Under the pieces are notes generated by a model. The model ran no database searches and was not told the origin of the DNA. It saw nothing but the letters and a program-made list of their open reading frames with translations. The translations under genes were made by a program, and so were the position numbers. 64,000 bases of DNA from Acytostelium subglobosum LB1 (Eukaryota > Evosea > Eumycetozoa > Acytosteliales > Acytosteliaceae): assembly GCF_000787575.1 (NCBI RefSeq), contig NW_012236530.1:936734-1000733 (forward strand), written 5' to 3'. Below are positions 13,901 to 27,626 of the stretch, piece after piece. Each line of letters opens with the position of its first letter. The stretch's first letter is position 1.

Positions 13901-16900
13901 TGCTCAAGCCTCTGGCAACAACGTCGTGCGTATCAATCTGTCAGAGCAGACCGATATCATGGACCTGCTGGGCTCTGACCTGCCAGTCGAGGGTGGCAAG
14001 GGCGGCCAATTCGAGTGGCGTGATGGTATCTTCCTCAAGGCGCTACGTGAGGGTAGCTGGGTGTTGCTGGACGAGCTCAACCTGGCCTCACAATCAGTCC
14101 TCGAAGGACTCAATGCCTGTCTAGACCATCGTGCCGAGGTCTACATCCCCGAGCTGGGCCGCACATTTGCCTGCCATCCAAACTTCCGTGTGTTTGCCTG
14201 TCAGAACCCCCTGCATCAGGGAGGTGGCCGCAAGGGCCTGCCCAAGTCATTCCTCAACCGTTTCACCCAGGTGTTTATCGACGCGCTCGACTCCAACGAC
14301 CTGCTGTTCATCACTGAGACCATGTTCCCACAGATCGACCGCACCATCCTTGAGAGAATGATCGAGTTCAATCGCATCCTGTTCCACGACTCGATGATCG
14401 ACGCCAAGTTTGGTCGCAAGGGTGCCCCCTGGGAGTTCAACTTGCGTGACATCTTCCGTTGGTGTGAGCTGGTGGTCAAGGACGCGCCAGTCCTCGCCAA
14501 CTTTGGTCGCTTCGTCGACCTCATCTACCTGCAGCGCATGCGCACTCGCGAGGATCGTCTCTACATCAAGCAGCTCTACAACCGCCTGTTCCCCGCCAAC
14601 CCGATCGACTTTGACATGGACACTCTGCCACACCACGCCATCACTCCCGACTACATCCAGATCGGCAAGGCAATCATGCCAAGACGCGTGGACAATGGTG
14701 GCGGCGCTGGCTCAGACATGTCTCCAACCGCATCAACTCACAACCTCATCATGCTACAGCGTCTGCTCAACCCACTCGAGGCCATTCTCAAGTGTGTCGA
14801 GCTCAACTGGATGAGTATTCTCATTGGCCCAACCGCCACATCCAAGACGTCGGCAATCAGGATGCTCGCAGACCTCACAGGCAACACCCTGTTTGAGTTC
14901 TCAATGAACAGCGCAGTGGACACCACCGAGCTACTTGGTGGTTTCGAGCAGGTGGACCTGGTTCGCCATCAGAAGCGCATCACCACCGCCACCAAATCAC
15001 TCATTGACTGCATCAGTGGCGATATTCCTCCTCAAGATGGATGGTCGCGCCAACAACACACCACGTGACTGCATTGGCGCCATTCAGGACATTCATCAGG
15101 CTTGGTCAATCTTCACCGCTCGTTCCAAGATGGTGGAGCTCTCACTCAACTCCCCCACATTGGACGGCCAGACTGGCGCGAGCAAGTCACCGACCCGCCC
15201 CGCGGCCATCGACACTGAGCAGTTCAACATACTCTTGCAGATCCTCAGAGCGCTCGAGAAGGTCATCGGCCTGTTCACACCCGAGCCCTCCGTTGTCCAA
15301 TCATACGCCACTCAGATCACAGCCATTCGCCATTCAATCGACAGACTCAAGGCCACAGAGAAGGAGTCCGTCACAGGCTGCTTCGAATGGATTGACGGCC
15401 TGCTCATCAAGGCCCTGGAGCAAGGCGCATGGATCGTTATTGACAATGCCAACTTTTGTAACCCGACAGTGCTCGATCGTCTCAACCCCTTGCTCGAGCA
15501 GGGCGGTGTTCTGATGTTGAATGAGCGCGGTATGGTCGATGGAGAGATAAAGGTCATCAAACCCCATCCCAACTTTAGGATATTCCTGACAATGGACGAG
15601 CGCAAGGGAGAGATCTCGCGTGCCATGAGGAACAGAGGCATTGAGATCTACCTGTTCGAGGCCGAGATGACATCGTCCGTCAACCTGGACAATGCTCGTC
15701 TGCTTGGCACCCTGGGCATCCCCTCACAGCCACTGGCCCAACAGATGTTGGCGTTCCACGCAGCCGTCGTCACGCAATATGGCTCGACCGTCGAGAACCC
15801 AATGACCATCTCACACACCCTTTACTGGGGCCGCATGGTCATCGACCTGTTGCAGCGTGGCATGGCCCTTCTGGACGCGCTCACAGTGTCCATGCAGCAG
15901 ATCTACATTCGTCCAAGACGACTTGTGACACAACGCGATGTCATCACAAAGATCTTCACTGCACACTTCTCCTACGCCACGCTCAACTCTCTGATCTTTG
16001 GCAACAACAAGTCATTCCATGCACTTGGATTCTTCCCAAGTGGTTTGACTGATCAGACCATGGCCTTGGAGGCGTACAACCTGGACCATCTTCACATCCA
16101 AGCTCTGGCGAGGGTGTCCAAGGAGGCTGGCATGAAGCAGGCCATCAAAGACACTCTTGAGCAGCCTGCCAAGCAGCTATTGGCACTGCCCGCCGTCATC
16201 CTGTCATCAGTGTTCTTCCAACCACACAACACAAACGTTGGATCAATGGTCGACCTCGTCAACAAGAACATGGACACCAACCTCAACAACAATGAGGATG
16301 TGGCCAAGCTTGGACAATACATCCAGCATGCAGCGTTATACTTTATCGAGACAACTTCACAGTTTGTCAAAGCAGACCGCATGCTTTGGTTGGATCAACA
16401 ACAGGGATCATACTTGGGCAAGGCCCAAACAGACATGTACACTCAGGTCCTCAAGAAGTTGTTCGCATCGCCATTGTACAAGCGCTTTGACATCGATGTC
16501 ACCCAGCTTCTGGACAACATTGGCATGTCCAAGCACGTCAAGGATTATCAGGGTCATCAATGGAAGCACAACGAATCACTATTCAATCTTGTCAAGGAGA
16601 AGGCGTCCAACGACCCCGCCAACACCTCTCTGTGGGCCTCACTCGTCGACACAATGGACCTTCTCAAGACATTGCTCGTGCACATCCTGCAGACGTATCT
16701 CCAGGAGAGGATATACACCGAGGCCGCCAAGCAGGGCAGTAGCACCCCCAACAAGCTCTCACCCATCGTTCAATCATACTTGCACACCAAGAAGAAGCTG
16801 TCCAAGGAGTCGCTCAGCTCAGAGATGATCACCTACCTCTATCCAATGTTCAAGGTGCTGGGTGAGCAGTTTGAGTCATGGTTGGCCGCCATCGCCGAGA

Positions 16901-19900
16901 ACAAGGCACAGGCCCTGACACAGCTACCAGTCGCCCAGCTAGACCAACTCACAAGACTCAAGAACAACTTCTGGCGCAGTCTCAATGTGGTCCAGCCATT
17001 CCAGATTGGCGAGTTTGTCATTCGCTGGCGCTGGATCATCAAGGAGGTCAAGACAATCGTGCAGGCACACGCTGCCCTCTTTGTCCTGTCGAGTGGCACC
17101 GCCACCGTGTTTGAGCGCATCAACACATACCTCAGCCAGACCACGCTGTTCAGCAACAACAATCGTCTGTGGAAGCAAGCTGGCCACCCCATCGTGATGA
17201 AGACTGACGAGTTGGTACAACTTGAGGGCAAGTTCATGCAGCTCTCACAGCTCATCCGCTTCAATCACAACAATATCCTCGAGTCACCATTGCAGCTGCC
17301 AGTGTCCTACCTGGACAGCCAGTGGAAGCGCACCTTTGTTGAGGCCATCAGCACTCTCCATTGGATCAACTACCAGTTCTACGACAATGGCGCAACGACA
17401 AACGCCGTGCCACAATCACAGCGAGCACTTGAGAATGCCAAGTCGCTCATTCCCTCGTTGGTGGAGGTGCAGCAGGCGCTCCAGACCAAGCTCGATACGC
17501 TAAAGGCCGCCAACACACCGCCCAAGACAGATGGCGACGACCAAGGCAGCGAGCCAGCTGTCAACATCAACATTCAGTTCGACATGAGCACATTGCGCGC
17601 TTCCAAGGCTGCCATGTGGCCTTTGCTCCAGCACTACTCTCACACTTTTGAGAGTTCTCTGGTTGCTCAGCTCTCTCATTTGTTGCTCGGCCATAACCTG
17701 GACGTGAGCAAGGGTGTCGTGATCATTGGCGACCAACTCATGCCCACCATCAATCAGCTAGCTAACAACCTCAAGCAATACCTCGAGCTGTGCCTGACTG
17801 CCAACAGCCCCGTCCCACCCGCCAGTCTCGCCACCTATCAGAAGCTGTCGTGGATGCTCGATGGCGTGCTCGAAGCAGCCAAGAAGAAGCAACCATTCAC
17901 CATTGGCATCATTGAGCTGCAGAGCATCTTCCACTCAGTGCTCTACAACTGGAATGCATCACATTGGAACAACTCTTACAATGATCTGGCTTACTTGGAG
18001 CCAGTGTCACCGGATGCCCCACCAGGTCACATCACGCTGTCCAGTCGCTTCGACAGCATCTCGCTGGGCGCTGGCCCTCCCCGCCTGTTCCAGAGCATCC
18101 AGAGCGTCTTCTCGTTCTACTTGACGCACGAGTGGCACACTACCACGCTCGAGGACGTGCCCGCTAAGGTGCAGCAGCTGCAGTCGCTCATCGACCATCT
18201 GGCCAGCACTCGCAACTCCTCAATGACCATCGCACAGACATTCAACAATGAGTGGGCAGCCTTCCGATCACTGCTGTTCATCACAATCGGTTGTTTCGTC
18301 AAATGCTACGATACTGATATGCAATCAATCATACTCAATCAAATCATGATCCTGCAGTGTGGAGACCTCACCATGACCACAGACCAGGCCATCACCGTGA
18401 TCAATCAGTTGGCAAACAATGTGGTCACATCAAACAACCCGCTGCTCAACAGCCACATGACCAAGCTCATTGTCCCATGCCTGCATACGCTCGCCAAGCG
18501 ACACTCTTCCAGCAGCTCCAAGGCCGACAATGGCGCGCTACTTGATCAAATGTTGCTCGGCAAGTTTGCCCTGTTGCTGTCATGTTTCCGCGTTCTCTGG
18601 CTCCTGCCCGCACACCCAGTCGACCCCACCCAGAAGTACTCAGTCATCCTGGACTACTCGCGCGAGCTCTCATCACAGCTGGCCGACGAGATCCACGTGC
18701 ATCGTGTGATTGAGTCGCAGCACACTGGCAAGCAGACCAACTTGTTCATCAACGAGCTCACCGCCAAGCAGGCTGTCATTGATCGCCAGCTTAGCATCCA
18801 TCAGAAGAAGATTACCCTGCGTCCAACCCCGCCCGCCTTTGACGAGTTGCATCGCGACCTCACACAGTTCATCACACAGTTCTCGCAGGTCGACAAGATC
18901 ATCGACCTGGTGAGCCAGTTCGAGCTGGGCTCATCCGACGCGCAGGTGCTCTACAGCACCGAGGCCATGTGGCAGGAGAAGTCCGACAACTTTGTCTCAT
19001 CTCTCGAGAAGAAGTTCATGTTGTACTACCGCGATGTGGCTGTTCCCATTGCCACAGGTGTCATGCAGATGAAGTATGGTCTTAGACTGGTGTGTGACGC
19101 GTCCAAGCAGCTCCACAACATGTCGGCCGGTTCCAACATCGTGCCACATCTTCAGCAGGTGTTGACATCCGTGTGCAAGTTCCCACGTGTGTCCCTAGCC
19201 GCCGACGGACACCTCCTGGCCGACCCCATGGAGATGTGCAGTCTCCTCATGGGCCGAGACACATTTGACGGCATTCGCACAGTGCTCCAAGCAGCCGCTG
19301 CCCAGAGTGCCACCGCACACCATCGTTCGCGCTCCAACTACCGCGTTGTGGCCATCCTGTTGCGTTCGGCTGTGTCCCAGCTATTTGCCCATGTGGCCAA
19401 CACTCAATGTTTGACACACGATGTGCTCGACTCGCTTGACATGATCTTTAGGATCTTCATCCAAGAGTACAAGCTCCAGGAGGAAGAGCGCAGACGCGTC
19501 GAAGAGGAGGAGAGCCAGACCGTCAAGTTCAGAACCAAGTCGCACAAGATGGAGACACTGGAGGAGCGCGATGAGAAGGTGTTCCTCAGCTCATTCCCCA
19601 ACTTTTACAAGGAGTTCTCCGATCTTGAGGACATCCAGATTGTCGCCGAGTATGGCGACATTGACCTCAACGCACCATCAACATCCGAGGACAATGGCGA
19701 CGACTCCAAGACAAACAACAACAACAACAATCAAGAGGATGACGATGAAGACGAGGAGGAAGGACACGTGTTCAATCAGGCCATCAAGGACGAGGAGGTG
19801 CAACAGATCTACCTGATCCATCGACATTTGTTTGAACAACTTGATGGAATATCGCTGCCCCGCGCGCCATCATCAACTTCCAGCTTCAACCTTGACGACA

Positions 19901-22900
19901 CCGATCGCACCCAACTGTTCACATTGTTCCACGAGTGTGGCCAGTTGCTGCTCAACGTGCTTGAGCAACGTGCCCCCAGCAACTTTGACCAGCTGTCCAT
20001 CGGCGGCCATCTGCTCTCGGCCCTGATCGTTAAGGAGAAGTTGACCGAGTCGCCTCCATCGATGATCACCTACACCAAGCTTGACAAGAAGTTCCGATTC
20101 ATCAAGATGGCTTCATCGCTGACCACCCATGGCACTGGCTCCGCTGGCTCCACTAGTTCATCATCAGTATTTGCCACACAGAGGAACAGTCGCGTGTACA
20201 ACATCTACACTGACAGCAACATCGCAGAGATATCGATCATTCGCGAACCATTGCTGGCCATGCAGACGCGTGTCAAGCAGCTGCTGGTCGAGTTTGAGGA
20301 CCATCCCATTTTGACCCTGTTGATCCGTCTCTCGGACCGCATTCTCAAGTGCCCTTCCAGCGACCCCCTGATCAAGATAGTTACCGGCCTCGAGCTACTA
20401 CTGCGCAAGGCTCAGGAATGGGAGTCATTCGCTCACAAGGGCATCATGTTGCGTGAGCCACATCTCAACCAGATTTCACGCATCATTACACGATGGAGGA
20501 AGTTGGAGATTGAGAGCTGGCCGACGGTGTTCCAGGCACAGGAGAAGGAGTTTGAGATCAAGACGCTCAAGCATTGGTTCAGCCTCTATGAGATTGTCAA
20601 TGATGCGCCACAAGACCTGGCTGATACCATCGCCACCGATGCGCACCTCGCTAAGATCTTCACGACCGTCCAAGAGTACCTGTACACAGCGACCTTTGGA
20701 GACATGCTCACGCGTCTGGGCACGCTCAGATCGTTCGACCATCAGCTGCTGGCCACGGTGCAGATGAACACAGACGACTCGCCATACGCCACATTGCTCA
20801 TGTCCTACAAGACCAGGATACACAACATCATCCACAACTTGTACAGCTACTTCTACAACTTCATCCCGCAGTTGGAGACCAAGCTCACTCAGTTGGTCGC
20901 ACCAATTGAGGAGAAGGCCGTCGAGTTCATTCGTCTCGCCCGTTGGGAGGACAACAAGCTGCTCACACAATACGAGAGATTGAAGCAGCACATTGAGAAG
21001 TCGCACAGGACACTTGCCAAGCTCACCGTCAAGTACAAGAACGTCCTGGCGCAGCCAGTCTTCAAGATCTTTGCTGAGATGGATAGCGAGCAACTGGACC
21101 TAGCGCAACTCCAACAGGCAGCTGCCCCCGCCACCAAGACCAAGAAGGCCGCTCCCAAGGGCGCACTCCTGGCCACGAGCCAGATCAAGTCCATTCATGA
21201 TTGGATCGCACTCAAGCCAGAGACATTCGTGAGCGACATCAAGCAGCTTAACAAGATCAAGACACTCGCAAGCATGGACATTGGCGCCGACCTCCAAGAG
21301 CGCTTCAAGTTGACTCCCGCCCATCAGGACCTTTACCAGAACAAGCTCAGCATCCTGAACAAGAGGGTGATCGACATCTCCCAGAGCGATATCTTTGAGT
21401 GCCAGGCCTACGAGATGGTGCACCTCGGCGTCGAGTCCCTCGACACCCTGGCCACAGACATCATCGAGCGCACCAACGAACTTGCCAAGGACGACAAGGT
21501 CAAGCGCAAGGAGAAGTCCCTTGCCCTGCACAATCTGATAACCCGACTCACCGACCTTGGACTCACCTACCGCGCCTCGCAGTACCCCCAGGAGCAACTA
21601 CATGTCAACTACCTCTTCAATGTTGACACCATGTCCAGCGATGCCCTGCCAACATTGGCCGCATCGCATACTGACAATGGTCGCGTGCTCATGGAGCAGG
21701 CCAACACATACTACTACCGTATTGCCGCGAGAATCAATCAACTCCGACTGCAGTCGCTAGAGTACAACCCCGATCTGTCAGCGCGTGAAGTACAAAAGAT
21801 GAGCGGATTCATCGAGCACATCTTGGCGCTGATCATCGGTCAGCGTAATGAACTGATTGACGCAGTGTCGCAATGGACCACGCTCAGCACATTCGTCCAG
21901 CTCTTCCGCTCGAGCGATGACATCTCACCCAACCAGCAGTTTGTCCACAAGTGGCTCCAGCTGCAGAGCTCCCAGTTCAATCAGCTCGTCGACCTCATGA
22001 GCGAGCTGACCCTGCTGGCATCCAAGCTCGCCAATCACATTTTGCCACTGACCGATAAGACCACACTGTTGGAGGTGCACTCCACTGTTTCCCTGCTCAA
22101 GCAGGCTGTTGACAGTGACCTAGCCAATGGACGTGGACTCTACAAGTTCATTGATCACAGTCTACCAATATGCACTCAGCCCACCCAAGTACGTCTCCAG
22201 GACAACATGGACCAACTCCAAGTCCAGATCACCAAGCTGGCCGCACTCCAACAGTCCCAGACCACCGGCAGCAGCAGCATTGTCGAGGCATCAATCAACA
22301 CATTCATTCAATCCGTAAGTCCATCATTCAATCATTCAATCAATCATGCACTAACACGTATAAATATCCAGTCTCAACAATTGATTCAGAGATGGAATGA
22401 GGAATCAGGACAAGAGGCACAGGCACAGGAACAACGCGTGCGTGATCCAGAGGCAATTGAGCAGTTCACAACAGTGTTTGATACAATCATCAAGCATATC
22501 CTACTCTCGATCCAGAACAAGAAGCAATTGTCCAACACTATCCAGTCACAACAAAAGGTAGATGGACAGCCAGATACCGAGGCAGATGATACCCCAATAG
22601 AGTATGATGTCCATGATGGCCATGTTGCCAAATTGAACCAACTACTCTCCAAGCATCTGTCCATGCTTCACCTCGACACGATGAACCAAGAGCTTAAGAA
22701 GCTCCATCAACTACTTGTAAGTCATCATCACTCTCTGGAATCATTCCAATCACTCAATCACTCACATACCCACTCCCTCAAATAGGTCAAGGACAACTTC
22801 ACATCCGACGAGCTCAGAGTCATTAGGATGATGATGGCCAGCATGCAGCCAATGATGGATCAGTACGTGGCCTTGGCTAATCATGCAGTGTTGGACATCT

Positions 22901-25900
22901 TGGCTCTGCATAAGACTCTGTCCAAGCTCGAGTATATCATGTCTGGTGTGTTCAGCCAGCTCTTTACAAAGGGCTTCTGCAAGAAGGAGGAACAGAACAC
23001 AGAGGCTGGCGGAGAAGGCACCAACAACTTTGAGGACGACGTCGAGGGCACTGGCATGGGCGAGGGCGAGGGCAAGAAGGACGTATCTGACGAGATCCAA
23101 GACAAGGAGCAGTTGGCCGGCACAAAGGACGAGAAGAAGGAGGAGAAGGACGACGACGAGGAGGATGAGGAGCCCGAGGAGAAGGACAAGGATGAGGGCT
23201 TCGACATGGAGGACGACTTTGAAGGCGACATGCACGACATCAAGAAGGATCAGAAGGATGACGACAGCAAGGAGAACGAAGACGATGAAGAGGAGCTTGA
23301 CAAGGAGATGGGCGATCTCGAGAAGCCCGAGGACAACGTCGTCGACGAGAAGCTGTGGGGCGAGGAGGACGTCCAGGACGAGGAGGAACAGAAGGAGGAT
23401 GGCCAAGGCGACGAGACAAACTCGGACGAGATGATGGCCAAGGATGAGAAGGAGGACAAGAAGAAGGATCAAAAGAAGGATGAAAAGCAGAAGAAGGAGG
23501 AGAAGAAGAAGGAGGAGGAGAAGGAGAAGAACCAGGAGAAGGGTGAGGATCAGGACGACCAGGAGGATGATGAAGGTGAAGGAGACGAGGAGGACTTTGA
23601 GGGCCAGGACGAGGACAATGTCACAAACGAGGAGAATCCAGAGGAGGAGGAGAATCACATGGACCCGAGGAAGGAGGACCAGTTCGAGTTGCCCGAGGAG
23701 ATGGACTTTGGCGAGAATGATGAGGGCGATGACGCACCCCCTGAAGAGGAGGACAAGCCCGAGGACCCATTGGACCTTGACATGGACAACCAGCAACAGA
23801 TGAGCGACGGCGAAGATGAAGAGAAGGAGGGCGACGAGGAGGAGGGCAGTGACAAGGACGACAAGGAGAATGGCGACGACGAGGAGGAACAACAAGACCT
23901 CGACTCAGACATCAACGATAACTCAGAGTCCACACATGTCGAGCCCGAAGCCGATCAGGACGAGGAGAAGGAAGACGACGACAAGGAGGGAACTTCGCTC
24001 ACGACCGACCAACAAGACCAACAGGACCAGAAGGATTCAGAGCAGCCACTCGGTGTTAAGGACAAGACAGGTGTCAAGTCCAGCTCGGCCAACACAACGA
24101 CGAGATGGACGACGAGGAGGACAAGGATGAGGACGCAGGCGATGACAATGGCACAGCCATGCCAACGCCATCCAACGACGCCAACGACTCCAGTCTGAGG
24201 AACATGCGCAATCCCAACGCCAACCAACAGCAGGCCAAGCAGAAACAGCCACCAAAGGTCGACCCCAATCCATACCGTAGTATGGGTGACGTCCAGAAGG
24301 AGTGGAAGAAGAAGCTAAAGATGCTCAATGATACCGAGCAGACCGAGGACCTCAATCTCGATGATGTGGCGCCAAAGCACGATGACAAGGCCGAGGACGA
24401 TGGTGGTGATGAACAAGAGTACCAGTACATCCCCGAGGACAAGGACAACAAGGACATCCAATCCGAGCAGGCACTTGGCGCCGCAACCGACTCGCAACTC
24501 CAAGACATGCCCCAGGAGCAAACCAAGGAGGGCACTGGAGAGGACGAGGACGATGATGACGACGACCAGATGGACATCGACAACGATCAGCAAGAGATTC
24601 AGCACCAGGAGCGTCCTGAGCCCAAGAAGGACGAGCCAGAAAACAAGAAGGTGTCCACATTGTCCAAGATGCCAATGGCCGAGAAGAAGAAGCCAAAGGA
24701 TGAGGAGGACGACAAGCTCAAGGAGAAGGAAGAGGACGACGACATGGACGACGACCTCAACAACACAAAGGATGCCTTGGTCAAGGACAAGGACTCAGAG
24801 AGTATCATGCGCGAAGGTGGCATCAAGGACGACGATGTCGACATGGACGACCAACAAGACGCCGACAACTCAGACATTGATGACGAGGATGTCGACAAGA
24901 AGAAGCTTACCCGCGAGGACTTTGAGCAGATGCGTCAGGACCTCGAGAAGTGGAAGATCGACAACTCAAGCAAGCAGGAGTACGGCAGCGAACTGTGGAA
25001 GAAGTACGAGCAGCTCACCAACGACCTGTCGCAAGACCTGTGCGAGCAGCTGCGTCTGATCCTCGAGCCCACACTCGCCACCAAGCTACAGGGTGACTAC
25101 AAGACCGGCAAGCGTATCAACATGAAGAAGGTCATCCCGTACATCGCCTCACAGTTCAAGAAGGACAAGATCTGGTTGCGTCGAACTAAGCCCAACAAGC
25201 GCCAATACCAAGTGTTGATCGCCATCGATGACACAGAGAGTATGTCAATCTACCATTCCGGCCAGTTTGCGCTCGAAGCTATGGTCATGATATCCCGCGC
25301 CATGTCCCGCCTTGAGGTAGGCCAGCTAGGCATCATGCGCTTTGGCCAAGACGTCAGTCTGGTGCACTCATTCGACCAGCCGTTCTCGGACCAGTGTGGC
25401 GCACAGGTCATCCCGCAGTTCACATTCAAGCAGGACAAGACCGACATGGTCACGTTCCTTGGCAAGTCGCTGCAGGTTATGGAGATGAACAAGCAGTCGC
25501 AGTCAGCTGAGCCTGCTGCCCAACTCTTGTTCATCGTCAGTGATGGATGGAGTCTTCGCGATCCCGAAGGAACCAAGAAGTGGTTACGAGAGGCAAGCAA
25601 CAAGAATGTCTTTATCGTATTCATCGTCATTGATAACCCTGTCAACAATCATAGTATTCTAGACTTTGAGGTATGTACATTCAATCAACAAATCAGGTCC
25701 ACTCGCTCAAGCATCCACCTAACCATTCAATCAATCACTTCCAATCCAATCCAATAGTCAATATCATTCGTCAATGGCAAGATACAAAGGAGCAACTACA
25801 TGAATGAGTTCCCATTCCCCTACTATGTCATTCTTCGATCCCTTGAGAATCTACCTCAGATCCTTGGTGACACACTCAGACAATGGTTCGAAATGATCAA

Positions 25901-25913
25901 GCATATCGAATAA
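7959..25913 (+). CDS. mdn1: Midasin (MDN1/Rea1), giant dynein-like AAA ATPase for pre-60S maturation
   Basis: Eight exons of about 5,790 codons: 7959-8335, 8516 to about 8800, 8846-11436, 11512-11725, 11799-22314, 22372-22716, 22786-25670, 25758-25913. Midasin removes assembly factors (Ytm1, Rsa4) from pre-60S ribosomes in nucleolus and nucleoplasm. Six AAA modules carry Walker A motifs GVTGAGKT, GETGTGKT, GPTSSGKT, GETGCSKT, GSPGVGKT and GPTATSKT, with Walker B partners such as LLDEINLA and VLDELNLA. A long linker, an Asp/Glu/Lys region (about 23.0-24.9 kb) and a C-terminal MIDAS domain (DDTESMS, SDGWS) follow. Two oddities: the frame changes near 15.0 kb and near 24.09 kb with no recognisable intron. 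The two shifts cancel in total length. The donor of intron 2 is unclear: GTATGT at 8798 does not keep frame, GTATTA at 8802 does. Confidence 0.95.
8369..8384. promoter_or_regulatory. 16-bp perfect palindrome with CACGTG core in MDN1 intron 1
   Basis: CTGATCACGTGATCAG reads the same on both strands, and a second CACGTG (8389-8394) follows at once, with a CACATG after it. CACGTG is the E-box bound by bHLH factors. The intron is longer (about 180 bp) than most here, which fits a regulatory insert, but binding is only inferred. Confidence 0.35.
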
Positions 25914-25993
25914 CCAACCAATCAACTTCATCATAATCAATAAAAATATAAATAAACAATATATATATATATATCAATTAATCAATCAATCAA

Positions 25994-27080
25994 TCATATA
26001 TTCATTTCTTTGATTGAAGTAATAATAACTTGATCCTGGAAGTTAAGGAATATTGGATTAATGTTAGGTACTGTCTGGATACTTCTCAAATAATCTATTA
26101 AACATACTACATCTAAGTCAGTGTTGCTACTATTGAATGAACTCGGTGATGAGGATGATGAATGCTTTGGTAATTCACTTGGCTTGTTAATCACAACACA
26201 TCTCTGTGATTGATTAAGTTAATACCAGTCTAATAATAATTACAGTCAAATCCAGTCAATCCAGTCATACCTTAATTGACCTGCACAATTGTGGATTGTC
26301 CAATCTTCTTTGTAACAATGATTTGAAGTCAATTAACCTTTGTTCACCTGGTTCAATAGTGATTATGATCTCGGCTTGGTTGTTAAAATAGGCATTGTCG
26401 ATGGCCTCGTTCAACTCGACAGAGTAGTCGATCCAACCAAAGTCGCAGAGCCATTTCCATACACCACTTCCTGTTCCCATCTTGTCACTAACTTTGTTTG
26501 TGGGTTCTCCACTACAGCCAGTAGATGTGGAAATTGGGAAGAGTGATGATGCCTTGGCCTGGTTGGGTAGTAATGTCGTGTTTGAGTTTGAGTCTGAGCA
26601 TAATGATGGTAGAACTCTTATGTTTCGATTAATTGGTTTCATCTTGCTTGAATCATTATAACATTTCTCAAAGTCGATGTACGTGTCATCATCAATGTGA
26701 ACTCTCTTCTTGCTACTGGCATATCCTTCTTCGATCCTCGCGCTTGTGTCTGGATCAAAGTTAATCCATCCAAGCTTCTCTTTACAAATCCATATTGCCA
26801 TTGGGTCAGGAGCAGTTGGTCGATTGTTATGCGAAGGAGGAGGATGAGGAGTGTTAACCTTGGGAACATATTTCAACTCTCTCTTTAACCAGCGTATCTT
26901 GTTTGGATCGTCATATCTTCTAATCATCATCTTGCTAAAGTCGATGAATCTCTCATTGTCCAACCTGATGCTTCCCTTTTGAGACTTATAAGCTTCTTCA
27001 ATGTACCTGCATAAATTAGGATTGAAGTTGATCAATTCACCATATTCATTATTCCAAGACCAAATTGCTTCTGAAGTCAT
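25994..27080 (-). CDS. Protein with three WWE-like domains
   Basis: Two exons (27080-26271 and 26203-25994) give 339 residues. Three similar blocks are seen: residues about 6-70 (AIWSWNNEYGELINFNP ... ERFIDFSKM), 93-155 (AIWICKEKLGWINFDPD ... DTYIDFEKC) and 203-270 (GVWKWLCDFGWIDYS ... RLIDFKSLLQRR). Each has the W...W/F opening, a basic or acidic middle and an I-D-F end with Arg, the pattern of WWE domains that bind ADP-ribose or poly-ADP-ribose in PARPs and ubiquitin ligases. No PARP, RING or HECT catalytic domain is present, so it may be an adaptor or reader. The last 70 residues are Ser-rich and then unmatched. It converges on MDN1, with only 80 bp between the stops. Confidence 0.7.
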
Positions 27081-27626
27081 GTCTATTCTAGAATATTGTA
27101 TTATGTTTACCTTATTAGTTATTGCTTTGATTTGTGATTGAACATCAAACTTTTATTCACAAGGTAAATACCTTCCATTTATTTGTTTGATCAATCAAGT
27201 TATATCCCTGGTTGTTTGTTCTCTTTCAAGGCAATCAAGATGATGGGGGAAGTCGAGGGAAGTTCCTTCAAATTAATTCGTTGTTGGGCAACAGAATGTT
27301 TTTTGTTTTTTTGTGTACAACTTACTTTGGTACACGCCAAACCACAACAACAACAAAAGAGTACCACCAGGGCAAAACGAAGACATTCTTTCATTTCAAT
27401 CTAATACATATATTCACATACACCAAGATACAATTAACTTGGATAACAGATACAGATAACTTCATTTATATTATTATTATATATATTCATCAATCACTCA
27501 GATTCATACAATCATTATTCACTCATTCAAACTCAATCAATCACTCAATCAATCACACACTCGATCAATCAATCATACACATTGTAAACTATTTAATATA
27601 TATATATTTAGGATAAGGAGATAAAG
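27081..27626. other. Divergent promoter region, WWE gene and secreted-protein gene
   Basis: AT-rich, with runs of T near 27300-27320, CAAT repeats near 27535-27570 and TATATATATTTAG directly before the ATG at 27627. No coding region is convincing; the open frame at 27212-27616 is a translation of simple sequence. Confidence 0.45.

Noticed and set aside
22762-23895. 377-codon minus-strand frame with Leu/Val-rich membrane-like translation
   Set aside because: It is the antisense of the Asp/Glu/Lys region of midasin; GAG/GAC runs read as Leu/Val on the other strand.
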